From NCBI GenBank assembly GCA_017882245.1, contig JADGPV010000076.1, forward strand, positions 1 through 9,730: a DNA stretch of 9,730 bases. Direction: 5' to 3'. A program made the translations under genes and the position numbers. Numbering within the stretch: the first letter of the stretch is position 1; each line of letters begins with the position of its first letter. The DNA is from Bacteroidales bacterium. Its GTDB lineage: Bacteria; Bacteroidota; Bacteroidia; Bacteroidales; VadinHA17. Positions 1 through 6,483 of this stretch are shown here, in pieces. A model generated the notes under the pieces. The model saw only the letters and a program-made list of their open reading frames with translations. It searched no databases and was not told where the DNA came from.

Positions 1-1140
1 CAGGTTGGTGTGCAGCTTTTTGGTCTTGCATTTACCGTCGGGAAGGGTCTGAGGATTACCTTCGACATAAATGAACGATTTGACGGCAATTTTGTCCTTC
101 CCGGAGATCTTGTAAGGCTTGGAATAGAAGGCAATGAACAATTTATCGGAAAAAGCCTCGATCTCTCAGCTTTGAGGTCTGATTTAAGATATTATCACGA
201 AACAGGAATAGGAGCATCCGGGAATATTACAGATAAATTGAGGATAGGCGCCCGTTTATTGATCCTGTCAGGAGTAGCCTCCGCCTATCTGGATAACAAT
301 CGCTTAAGCCTTACCGTCAATGATGACTATTCACAAACTGTAAACGCTGACATTGCTCTGAGGTTAAGCGCCCCAGTCACCTTCTATAAGGATCAGAACG
401 GTATCATTGACAGTGTTGCGGTAGATGAAAGCCGTTTTGATGGTGCTAACAGCGTGTTCTCTTTCCTGGCAGGAAAGGGTAATACCGGTCTGGGAATAGA
501 ATTGGGAGCGGAATACATATTTAATGAGATGTTTGCAGTCTCTGCCGCGCTTACTGATCTGGGATACATTAAGTGGAAGAGAGACAGATCAGATCTTTCT
601 GTAAACACATCGTTCGAATTAAACGGGCTGACAATGCAGGATGTCTATGATGAGAGCCTGACTTTTGGAGAACTTATGAACTGGACGCTGGATTCAATAC
701 AGAATTCTCTTAATCTTGATGCGACGCCCCCGCCATATACAACGCACCTGTCCCCTGAAGTAACAGCTGGTTTCAGCTACACACCTGTCAGCTACTTTAC
801 TCTCGGGGCGCTTTCACAGACCAGGTTCAAAGGCAAACAGGTTCACGAATCTTTCACTTTATCAGGAAATTTTAATCTGAGCAATATAGTCTCAGGCACT
901 CTTGCTTATACAATCGCCAACCAGCGTTTCGATAATTTTGGTTTCGGGATTGCCGTCAGGGGAGGCTTCTTCCAGTTTTATGCTATCGTTGATAATATTC
1001 CGCTTGTATGGTCAAAAGTCACAAGCGGAGAAAGCACTTTCAGCCTTCCGGAAAACTGGTATACGGTTCACGCGAGATTGGGAGTGAATTTTGTTTTCGG
1101 AAACAGGGATAAGAAAGAACCTCTTCCCGTTAATTTCTGA
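1..1140 (+). CDS. DUF5723 family outer-membrane beta-barrel protein (5'-truncated)
   Basis: The reading frame is open from base 1 to the TGA at 1138-1140. A GTG at base 10 lies inside a run of family-like sequence, no stop precedes it and no signal peptide is visible. The true start is therefore almost certainly left of the window, leaving about 379 visible residues. The protein alternates short hydrophobic, aromatic-rich strands with Asn/Asp/Gly turns throughout. Near the C-terminus it has a strand-like segment ending LGVNFVFGN, as expected for an outer-membrane barrel. It resembles the Bacteroidota family DUF5723, whose function is unknown. Recognition is by overall pattern rather than a single diagnostic motif. 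The gene converges on mlaF with no spacer, so no terminator can sit between them. There is no evidence linking it functionally to mlaEF; they are on opposite strands. Another barrel family is the main alternative. Confidence 0.75.
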   Translation, partial: QVGVQLFGLAFTVGKGLRITFDINERFDGNFVLPGDLVRLGIEGNEQFIGKSLDLSALRSDLRYYHETGIGASGNITDKLRIGARLLILSGVASAYLDNNRLSLTVNDDYSQTVNADIALRLSAPVTFYKDQNGIIDSVAVDESRFDGANSVFSFLAGKGNTGLGIELGAEYIFNEMFAVSAALTDLGYIKWKRDRSDLSVNTSFELNGLTMQDVYDESLTFGELMNWTLDSIQNSLNLDATPPPYTTHLSPEVTAGFSYTPVSYFTLGALSQTRFKGKQVHESFTLSGNFNLSNIVSGTLAYTIANQRFDNFGFGIAVRGGFFQFYAIVDNIPLVWSKVTSGESTFSLPENWYTVHARLGVNFVFGNRDKKEPLPVNF

Positions 1141-1896
1141 TTATTTCGTAGAGGCTTTAAGCTGTTTAGCCAGGGCATTGGCGAAAACAAATTCGTTAAG
1201 GAGCTTGTTGTCAGACTTAAGTATCTCATTTTTACTGCCTTCCCAACATTTTTCTCCTTCTTCAATGAATATAATTTTTTCACCATTCTCCATGACTGAA
1301 TTCATGTCATGGGTATTTACGATAGTGGTCATGTTAAGTTCATTGGTGATCTCCTTGATCAGTGCGTCAATCACTATTGAGGTCTTGGGATCAAGACCGG
1401 AGTTGGGTTCATCACAGAAGAGGTAACGGGGTTTAAGTGCTATGGCCCGTGCAATTGCCACCCGTTTTTTCATGCCACCCGACAGCTCTGACGGGAAAAG
1501 GCTGTTTGAGTCAATTATGTCTACCCGGTGAAGGCAGAAATTGACACGGTCAAGTTTCTCACTGTATGACATTGTGGTGAACATGTCAAGCGGGAACCTT
1601 ACATTCTCCTCAACGGTCATAGAGTCAAAGAGTGCGCTTCCCTGGAAGAGCATCCCCATATCTTTTCTTATTTCTTTTTTTGCCCTGAAGTCCAGCTTCG
1701 AAAAGAGAACGTCGTCATACCAGATGCTACCCTCGTCAATATCAAGCAGTCCTACCAGGCATTTCATAAATACGGTCTTTCCCGAACCGCTCTTACCGAT
1801 GATCAGATTTGTCTGCCCCGGTTCAAAGGTTGCAGATATATCCTTCAGCACTTCACGGTCACCGAATCTTTTGGTGATGTTTTCTGCCCTGATCAT
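1141..1896 (-). CDS. mlaF: MlaF-like ABC transporter ATPase (phospholipid/MCE transport)
   Basis: This 251-residue protein is a complete ABC ATPase that would drive lipid movement between inner and outer membranes with the adjacent permease. Visible motifs are Walker A GKSGSGKT (34-41), Q-loop Q85, signature LSGGM (138-142), Walker B YLFCDEP (158-164), D-loop SGLD (166-169) and H-loop H196. The segments GSALFDSMTVEENV after the Q-loop and LSGGMKKRVAIARA are characteristic of the MlaF/Ttg2A branch of ABC ATPases. I chose the ATG at 1894-1896 because the ABC fold begins right there (MIRAENITKRFG). It also overlaps the mlaE stop codon as ATGA, the classic arrangement for translational coupling. 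The frame stays open upstream to 2160, but that extension lies wholly inside mlaE and encodes Cys/Tyr-rich nonsense. No MlaB, MlaC or MlaD gene is nearby. The 3' end abuts the stop codon of the convergent DUF5723 gene. Confidence 0.93.
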   Translation of the reverse strand: MIRAENITKRFGDREVLKDISATFEPGQTNLIIGKSGSGKTVFMKCLVGLLDIDEGSIWYDDVLFSKLDFRAKKEIRKDMGMLFQGSALFDSMTVEENVRFPLDMFTTMSYSEKLDRVNFCLHRVDIIDSNSLFPSELSGGMKKRVAIARAIALKPRYLFCDEPNSGLDPKTSIVIDALIKEITNELNMTTIVNTHDMNSVMENGEKIIFIEEGEKCWEGSKNEILKSDNKLLNEFVFANALAKQLKASTK

Positions 1897-2636
1897 GAGA
1901 GAAGGAGCTGGGTAAGGATAACATTGAAGAGCAGGATCGTTACACTGCTGTAAACCACAGCCTTGGTGCTTGCCCGGCCGACCTCGAGCGACCCTCCCTC
2001 GACATAATAACCCTGAAATGCTGAAACAGAGGTTATAATGAAGGCAAAGAAAAGTGTCTTGATAATAGCATAAGTAATATAATAAGGAATAAAAGCATAC
2101 TGGATTCCATAGATAAAATCCTGCGAAGTGATCACTCCGGAAGATGTACCTGCGATCCACCCGCCCAGTATACCAACTATTATGCTGATCAGTGTCAGGA
2201 AAGGATTAAATACCAATGTTGCGACTACTTTTGGCAGGATGAGGTATGAAGCAGAATTGACACCCATAAGCTCAAGGGCGTCAATCTGTTCTGTCACTCT
2301 CATTGTCCCTATCTCTGAAGCTATGTTTGACCCGACTTTTCCGGCAAGGATCAGCGCAACAATTGTTGAAGAAAACTCAAGCAAAATGGAGTCTCTGCAT
2401 CCGAGGCCAATGAGATAAGTAGGATAGATAGGATTTTCGGTATTATAAGCTGTCTGAAGGGTAATGACAGCGCCCATGAAAAAAGATATAATTGCCACTA
2501 TCCCTATTGATCTGATGCCCAGGCTTATGAGCTCTTTCATTGTCTGCCTGTAATAGATCTGTACCTTTTCAGGCCGGGAAAACACTTTCCCCAGCAACAT
2601 CCAATAAGACGCGAACCCTGAAAGAAATCGTAACAT
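1893..2636 (-). CDS. mlaE: MlaE-like ABC transporter permease (phospholipid/MCE transport)
   Basis: This 247-residue integral membrane protein belongs to the MlaE/DUF140 permease family. Hydrophobic segments lie near residues 41-62, 84-100, 133-163, 180-206 and 226-246. The family core is clear: the stretch from LEFSSTIVALILAGKVGSN through EIGTMRVTEQIDALELMGV (86-125) matches the conserved central region that contacts the ATPase. A C-terminal GRASTKAVVYSS (220-231) corresponds to the conserved 'RATT.. VV.S' segment of the family. An amphipathic N-terminal helix (1-35) is also usual. Start ATG is 2634-2636; length is typical for the family (about 245-260). The gene ends in a 4-base overlap with mlaF, so both subunits should be made together. 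Its promoter probably lies in the 113-base divergent gap. In known systems an MCE protein (MlaD) completes the transporter; none is present in this window, so it must be encoded elsewhere. Confidence 0.93.
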   Translation of the reverse strand: MLRFLSGFASYWMLLGKVFSRPEKVQIYYRQTMKELISLGIRSIGIVAIISFFMGAVITLQTAYNTENPIYPTYLIGLGCRDSILLEFSSTIVALILAGKVGSNIASEIGTMRVTEQIDALELMGVNSASYLILPKVVATLVFNPFLTLISIIVGILGGWIAGTSSGVITSQDFIYGIQYAFIPYYITYAIIKTLFFAFIITSVSAFQGYYVEGGSLEVGRASTKAVVYSSVTILLFNVILTQLLLS

Positions 2637-2662
2637 AAGACCAAATCTTTTGTCAAATTTAG

Positions 2663-2694
2663 CAAATATTCACTGCACCTGTTACCCGGCAAAA
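2663..2694 (-). promoter_or_regulatory. Candidate promoter of mlaEF
   Basis: On the minus strand TTTTG (2690-2694) is followed after 19 bases by AATATTTG (2663-2670). The latter is a 7 of 8 match to the Bacteroidota -7 element TAnnTTTG. Transcription would start around 2658, giving a leader of about 20 bases before the mlaE ATG. A perfect -7 match, TAAATTTG (2654-2661), lies just downstream but has no TTTG at a suitable distance and would leave only about 12 leader bases. Either could be used; the choice is inference. Confidence 0.4.
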
Positions 2695-2713
2695 TTTAGT
2701 GGGCAGGAATTTA

Positions 2714-2721
2714 TATATTTG
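2714..2721 (+). promoter_or_regulatory. Candidate -7 promoter element of manC
   Basis: TATATTTG is an exact match to the Bacteroidota sigma-ABfr -7 consensus TAnnTTTG, 28 bases before the chosen ATG at 2750. I see no convincing TTTG -33 element upstream. If used, transcription begins a few bases after 2721. That places the alternative GTG codon at 2699 upstream of the transcript and supports the ATG at 2750 as the real start. Confidence 0.45.
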
Positions 2722-2749
2722 CAGCAGATCTCACAAATCTCCAGTAATA

Positions 2750-3835
2750 ATGAAAGATCGTTATGTGCTGATCATGGCCGGTGGTGTCGGAAGCCGGTTC
2801 TGGCCACTTAGCAGGAAAGAGAAACCCAAACAGTTCCTGGATATCCTGGGTACAGGCGAGACATTGATCCAGATGACGTACCGCCGTTTTAAGGGGATAT
2901 GTCCTGAGGATCATATTTATGTCGTGACCAGTGAAGACAGCAGAGAGACTGTGACAGAGCAGCTTGACATAAGCAGCAGTCATGTTCTTGCAGAGCCGCT
3001 GCGGCGTAACACAGCCCCGTGTATTGCCTATGGTATTTTTAGAATAATGGCAGAAAACCCTGATGCAGTAATAGCTGTTGCTCCGTCAGATCACCTGATC
3101 AAAAGAGAGGATGAGTTCAGCAACGTGATGAATGAAGCGTACAGGTTCGCTTCAGAGAACGACGCTCTTCTGACGCTAGGCATCAGGCCTGACAGGCCGG
3201 AGACAGGTTATGGCTACATACAGGCAAACACAGAGCAGCCGGTCAAAGGGTTCAATAACCTTCATAAGGTTAAGGCTTTCACCGAAAAACCTGAGCTTAC
3301 CATGGCAAGACTTTTTCTTGAGAGCGGTGATTTCTACTGGAACAGCGGTATTTTCATCTGGAAAGCCGGCACTATACTGGCTGCTTTCGATAAGCACCTG
3401 CCGGATATATATCATGTCTTCAATGAAGGCAGGAACCTGTTCAACACCTTTTCAGAAGATGGGTTTATCAAGAAGGCTTATTCAAAGTGCAGCAGCATAT
3501 CAGTAGACTACGGCATCATGGAAAAAGCTGATAATGTTTATGTCATATGCACTGATCTGGGATGGTCTGACCTTGGCACATGGAATTCACTTTATCTTCA
3601 TTCTGATCATGACAGGAATGACAATGCAGTTTTGCGTTCACAGGTACTCGCATACAATTCTGAGGGTAATATTATAAGTCTCCCTGATAAAAAGATAGCT
3701 GTCGTACAGGGGCTTGATGATTATATTATTATTGACAGCGGTGATGTTCTGCTGATAGTATCTCGGGAGCAGGAGCAGAACATCAAGACGTATCTTGACG
3801 ATGTAGGCAAGGCAACAGGGGAAGAGTATCTGTAA
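2750..3835 (+). CDS. manC: Mannose-1-phosphate guanylyltransferase (GDP-mannose synthesis)
   Basis: This cytoplasmic enzyme of 361 residues converts mannose-1-phosphate and GTP to GDP-mannose, the donor for surface polysaccharide, lipopolysaccharide and protein mannosylation and the precursor of GDP-fucose. The nucleotidyltransferase signature AGGVGSRFWPLSRKEKPKQF occupies 10-29. Other family motifs are EPLRRNTAP (82-90), APSDH (111-115), ETGYGYI (151-157), FTEKP (177-181), NSGIFIW (198-204), DYGIMEK (253-259) and GWSDLGTW (271-278). The protein ends soon after a short left-handed beta-helix-like tail (about 295-345). It lacks the C-terminal cupin isomerase domain of bifunctional ManC/AlgA, so it should be monofunctional, as is common in Bacteroidota. 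I chose the ATG at 2750 over the GTG at 2699 because family homology begins at MKDRYVLIMAGG and a -7 element lies between the two. No other sugar-nucleotide gene is adjacent, so its exact glycan pathway is unknown. Confidence 0.93.
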   Translation: MKDRYVLIMAGGVGSRFWPLSRKEKPKQFLDILGTGETLIQMTYRRFKGICPEDHIYVVTSEDSRETVTEQLDISSSHVLAEPLRRNTAPCIAYGIFRIMAENPDAVIAVAPSDHLIKREDEFSNVMNEAYRFASENDALLTLGIRPDRPETGYGYIQANTEQPVKGFNNLHKVKAFTEKPELTMARLFLESGDFYWNSGIFIWKAGTILAAFDKHLPDIYHVFNEGRNLFNTFSEDGFIKKAYSKCSSISVDYGIMEKADNVYVICTDLGWSDLGTWNSLYLHSDHDRNDNAVLRSQVLAYNSEGNIISLPDKKIAVVQGLDDYIIIDSGDVLLIVSREQEQNIKTYLDDVGKATGEEYL

Positions 3836-3867
3836 AAAAAACACCGGCGTCCAATAAGGGCGTCGGT
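3834..3867 (-). terminator. Likely intrinsic terminator at the end of the T9SS operon
   Basis: Read on the minus strand, ACCGACGCCC, a 5-base loop and GGACGCCGGT form a 10-position stem with 8 Watson-Crick pairs and two A-C mismatches. It is followed by GT and a run of eight T (3834-3841). This is the usual layout of a rho-independent terminator, placed about 50 bases after the gldN stop. On the plus strand the two mismatches become G-U wobbles, giving a better hairpin but no following T run. It is therefore less convincing as a terminator for manC. Confidence 0.5.
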
Positions 3868-3900
3868 ACGTAGCGACGCCCCACTAGGGCGTCGTTACAT
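3843..3900. repeat. Cluster of GGGCGTCG/CGACGCCC inverted repeats (REP-like palindromes)
   Basis: Four copies of a GGCGTC-like core alternate in orientation within 58 bases between two convergent genes. The best palindrome has arms GTAGCGACGCCC (3870-3881) and GGGCGTCGTTAC (3887-3898) around the loop CACTA, 11 of 12 positions complementary plus one G-T. A second has arms ACCGGCGTCC (3843-3852) and GGGCGTCGGT (3858-3867) around AATAA. GGGCGTCG at 3858-3865 can also pair with CGACGCCC at 3874-3881, so the structures are mutually exclusive. GC-rich palindromes like this look like REP or MITE-type intergenic elements; family membership cannot be tested from one copy. Confidence 0.6.
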
Positions 3901-3918
3901 GGGTATTATTCTCAAATA

Positions 3919-4773
3919 TTAATATTCCCAGAGATCCTGTTCAAAATTGAAGATCTCATTTTTGATTCTCTCAGCTTCGAAGATCTGTCCGGGGCCAAGT
4001 TTATACTGGTTAATATACCTGTCATCATAGACGTTTGATTCGGCCACGATATATCCGTCAAATTTACGTTGCAGCAGCAGGTCCTCAAAGGAAATCCTCT
4101 GGGCATCATTGTATGAATTGAAGGCTTCGTGACTTGCCAGTGCCTGCCTGATGTCTTCATATCTGATCCAGAAAAGACGTCTTTTCACCAGTCTCGCTGT
4201 GATCTGATCATATCCCATATAGATAGGACATATTCCGATAATACGCACATCAAGACGTGAGAGCTTCTTATCGAAGAACCATTCTTCGAGCAGCATGAGC
4301 TGTTTGATGTCGGCAGGATTCTCCGGATTTGTTACCGTGGAATCACGTTCCTGGCCGTCGGCACCAACGATGGCAATGGTTATTGTATCGCGGTTCATCT
4401 TCTGTGCGATGTCATTATAGGTTGTCGGAATGGTCATGGCATCGCCATCAGTTGCAACTACCTTGCCGGTCAGGATCTCGTTGAGGAGAATGCCAGAAAA
4501 GTTCATTCTTCCGTCAGACATCTCTGAAACGAACTGGTTATTCTGAGAATCATATCTCAGAGACGGATAGTACAGATTCAGATTCATCTTCTCTCTCAGG
4601 TCAATGATCCGATATAGTCTTTTTGACCAGATCACATCTGATTCTCCCAGATAGGTATAATTGATCTTTTGATTGTCGGGCATCGATTTTTCATAGATGT
4701 CTCCGAACGACTGGGCCATTGAGCCTGTACACATCAGGAGGCCTAATAGACCTGCCAGAATTCTCGTGTTCAT
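3919..4773 (-). CDS. gldN: GldN/PorN, periplasmic T9SS ring component
   Basis: This 284-residue protein matches GldN (PorN), which associates with the lipoprotein GldK beneath the outer membrane and contacts the periplasmic part of GldM. In known T9SS bacteria its loss abolishes secretion. A signal peptide is visible (positive N-terminus, hydrophobic 5-16, likely cleavage after SMA at 18-20). Family-typical segments are VIWSKRLYRIIDLREKMN (47-64), the region EEWFFDKKLSRLDVRIIGI (163-181) and LLLQRKFDGYIVAESNVYDD (232-251). Length is close to the usual 280-320. The start ATG (4771-4773) is backed by a purine-rich ribosome site eight bases upstream. It is the last gene of the operon, 19 bases after gldM, and is followed by a repeat cluster and likely terminator. 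No catalytic motif is expected or seen. Confidence 0.93.
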   Translation of the reverse strand: MNTRILAGLLGLLMCTGSMAQSFGDIYEKSMPDNQKINYTYLGESDVIWSKRLYRIIDLREKMNLNLYYPSLRYDSQNNQFVSEMSDGRMNFSGILLNEILTGKVVATDGDAMTIPTTYNDIAQKMNRDTITIAIVGADGQERDSTVTNPENPADIKQLMLLEEWFFDKKLSRLDVRIIGICPIYMGYDQITARLVKRRLFWIRYEDIRQALASHEAFNSYNDAQRISFEDLLLQRKFDGYIVAESNVYDDRYINQYKLGPGQIFEAERIKNEIFNFEQDLWEY

Positions 4774-4781
4774 GGTTTTAT

Positions 4782-4789
4782 CTCTTCCT
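4782..4789 (-). promoter_or_regulatory. gldN: Shine-Dalgarno-like site of gldN
   Basis: AGGAAGAG on the minus strand lies eight bases upstream of the gldN ATG, within the 19-base gldM-gldN gap. It stands out because the other genes of this operon, apart from a short AAGGG before porP, show only A/T-rich leaders, as is usual in Bacteroidota, where Shine-Dalgarno sites are weak or absent. It supports the chosen gldN start. Confidence 0.5.
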
Positions 4790-4792
4790 ATA

Positions 4793-6436
4793 TTAGTTAA
4801 TCTTTAGAATTATCGGGTTGAGATCCCTGGTTCTTCCATCAGGGCCGACTGCCTTGATCTTTTCTATGATCAGTTTCTGTCCGGCCTTCAGGTTACTGAT
4901 CAAGCCTTTTTGCTTATCGGTGATCCTGTTGTTGTTAGATTCAGCGGTAATCTCAAAGCCTTTGTCATTGACAGAGACTGTGAAACCCGTTACCGTATAT
5001 GTAAGGTCAAATTCAAAATTCTCACGTACGGCGGTCACTACCTGCTGCGCGGATGCAACACTTCTCAGAACATTGCCTTCTTTCATGTTGGCAAACCTTG
5101 CCTCTGGGTCAGGAAGTCTTCTTACCCTGAACTCTACAGGTGGGAAGCTCTGTACCTTGCCGTTAATGTTTGCGGAAACGATAATTTGTGCGTTCTCTCC
5201 GACTGTTCTGGGCTGTGCAAGCCAATCACCGCGGTAGTTCTTGTATTTTCCCCTCTTGAGATCGCCATTTGTCATTCTCACGGTAAGCTTATCAGATCCT
5301 ACACCAGGAACGGAAACGTCCATAGGGTTCTGAATGCCCTGGTAAAGAACGTTCATGGCAGTAGGTGATACAACCACGTTAGGCATACCCACTGAGTATT
5401 TTGAATTGAAATCATAGGAACGCATTGTGCCGTCAGGAGCCTTCATCTTAATAATACCGCCCCATGCTTTTTCTCCTATTGATCCGGGTCTCACCCGGTA
5501 AATACCCACACCTGATTCGTCGATAGGGAGCTTTGTGAAATCACCTGTCATCTCGTAGGAGATAGTGCCGTCGGCATTTGTCTTGGCGGAATGAGGCCCT
5601 ACAAGAATTTCCATATCCTGTGTTGTATCAGTGGCAGCAACGAATACCTGGGCTTCGTATTCATTTCCCTGCATGATATATGTCGAGTTAGGAATGACTG
5701 TCGGAATGATTCTGTTGAATTTGAATGAACCAGCTTCGATCTGTGTATAAAGGAAGTTAAGGACATCTGTCTCAGCGTTCCTTACGTCGACCTGCATCTT
5801 TGAAAGGATTGTTATAACGGCTATCAGCGGAAGCGTCTGAAAAGTACCGGTTACCCAGGGCTCTGTGCCCGTTCCTCCGAGGTTTTTCGGGTCATCGGTA
5901 TTAAGGATGTCAAGTATTGACTGTTCAGCCGCCAGATCTTTGCCTTCAAGGGTCTCAACAAGATAACCGCGATAATCTTCCATAAGGGCTTTAAGGTCAT
6001 TAGCCTTGCCACCCTGGTTGGCTCCGATCAGAACCTCAGAAGGAACATTGTTTTGATCGATTTTTTTAATCTTTGTAACGTCAATCTGGTTATCAGGGAG
6101 GAGGGCTTCGGAATCTTCACCTTCAGTCTTGGTAACGATTTCTACCTTAAGATCCTGAATATAGTTATAGATCTCATTGGCACGGGCCTTAACATCATAG
6201 GCTTTTGTCTTCCATTTTCCTGCTTTCTCCGGATTTTCCGCAGCTGCCACATCAAAAGCAGCATAAGTGATATCATTTTTCTTGATGTAGTTGGCAATGG
6301 TTTTCGTCAGGCTCATATCCACTTTTTTAAAAGCTTCAATGGCTTCCTTTGAAACGTTAAGAGCCAGCATAGCGGTCAGGATGAGGTACATCATACCGAT
6401 CATCTTTTGCCGCGGAGTCTCTTTTCCCTTAGACAT
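4793..6436 (-). CDS. gldM: GldM/PorM, T9SS motor subunit spanning the periplasm
   Basis: GldM pairs with GldL in the inner membrane to form the proton-driven motor of the T9SS, and its dimeric periplasmic shaft reaches the GldK-GldN ring. The 547-residue product starts with the diagnostic ETPRQKMIGMMYLILTAMLA (6-25), which includes the single transmembrane helix (about 12-28). R9 matches the arginine implicated in proton coupling in Flavobacterium johnsoniae. A helical domain follows (about 30-230), then beta-rich periplasmic domains to the C-terminus. The C-terminal segment LKAGQKLIIEKIKAVGPDGR is typical of the last domain. At 547 residues it is about 30 longer than the roughly 515 of F. 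johnsoniae GldM or P. gingivalis PorM. Start ATG is 6434-6436. It lies 47 bases after gldL and 19 before gldN. No Shine-Dalgarno site is evident. Confidence 0.95.
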   Translation of the reverse strand: MSKGKETPRQKMIGMMYLILTAMLALNVSKEAIEAFKKVDMSLTKTIANYIKKNDITYAAFDVAAAENPEKAGKWKTKAYDVKARANEIYNYIQDLKVEIVTKTEGEDSEALLPDNQIDVTKIKKIDQNNVPSEVLIGANQGGKANDLKALMEDYRGYLVETLEGKDLAAEQSILDILNTDDPKNLGGTGTEPWVTGTFQTLPLIAVITILSKMQVDVRNAETDVLNFLYTQIEAGSFKFNRIIPTVIPNSTYIMQGNEYEAQVFVAATDTTQDMEILVGPHSAKTNADGTISYEMTGDFTKLPIDESGVGIYRVRPGSIGEKAWGGIIKMKAPDGTMRSYDFNSKYSVGMPNVVVSPTAMNVLYQGIQNPMDVSVPGVGSDKLTVRMTNGDLKRGKYKNYRGDWLAQPRTVGENAQIIVSANINGKVQSFPPVEFRVRRLPDPEARFANMKEGNVLRSVASAQQVVTAVRENFEFDLTYTVTGFTVSVNDKGFEITAESNNNRITDKQKGLISNLKAGQKLIIEKIKAVGPDGRTRDLNPIILKIN

Positions 6437-6483
6437 TTTTGGGTGGTTTAGGTGTTAGCAGATATATTATAATGAACTTAACA

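Noticed and set aside
1897..2160. Upstream extension of the mlaF reading frame by 88 codons
   Set aside because: It lies wholly inside mlaE in another frame, is unusually rich in Cys and Tyr, and has no ABC-family similarity. The ATPase fold starts exactly at the ATG overlapping the mlaE stop.
2699..2749. GTG start for manC at 2699, adding 17 residues
   Set aside because: The added residues are not family-like, and a -7 promoter box (2714-2721) lies downstream of this GTG. The ATG at 2750 fits the family N-terminus.
3915..3926. AATATTAATATT direct repeat and palindrome at the gldN stop
   Set aside because: Short and low in complexity, with half of it inside the gldN coding end; nothing points to a binding site.
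4818..5368. Two plus-strand open frames of 139 and 152 codons
   Set aside because: Both are antisense shadows of gldM, with no recognisable domain, no leader signals and composition set by the opposite strand.
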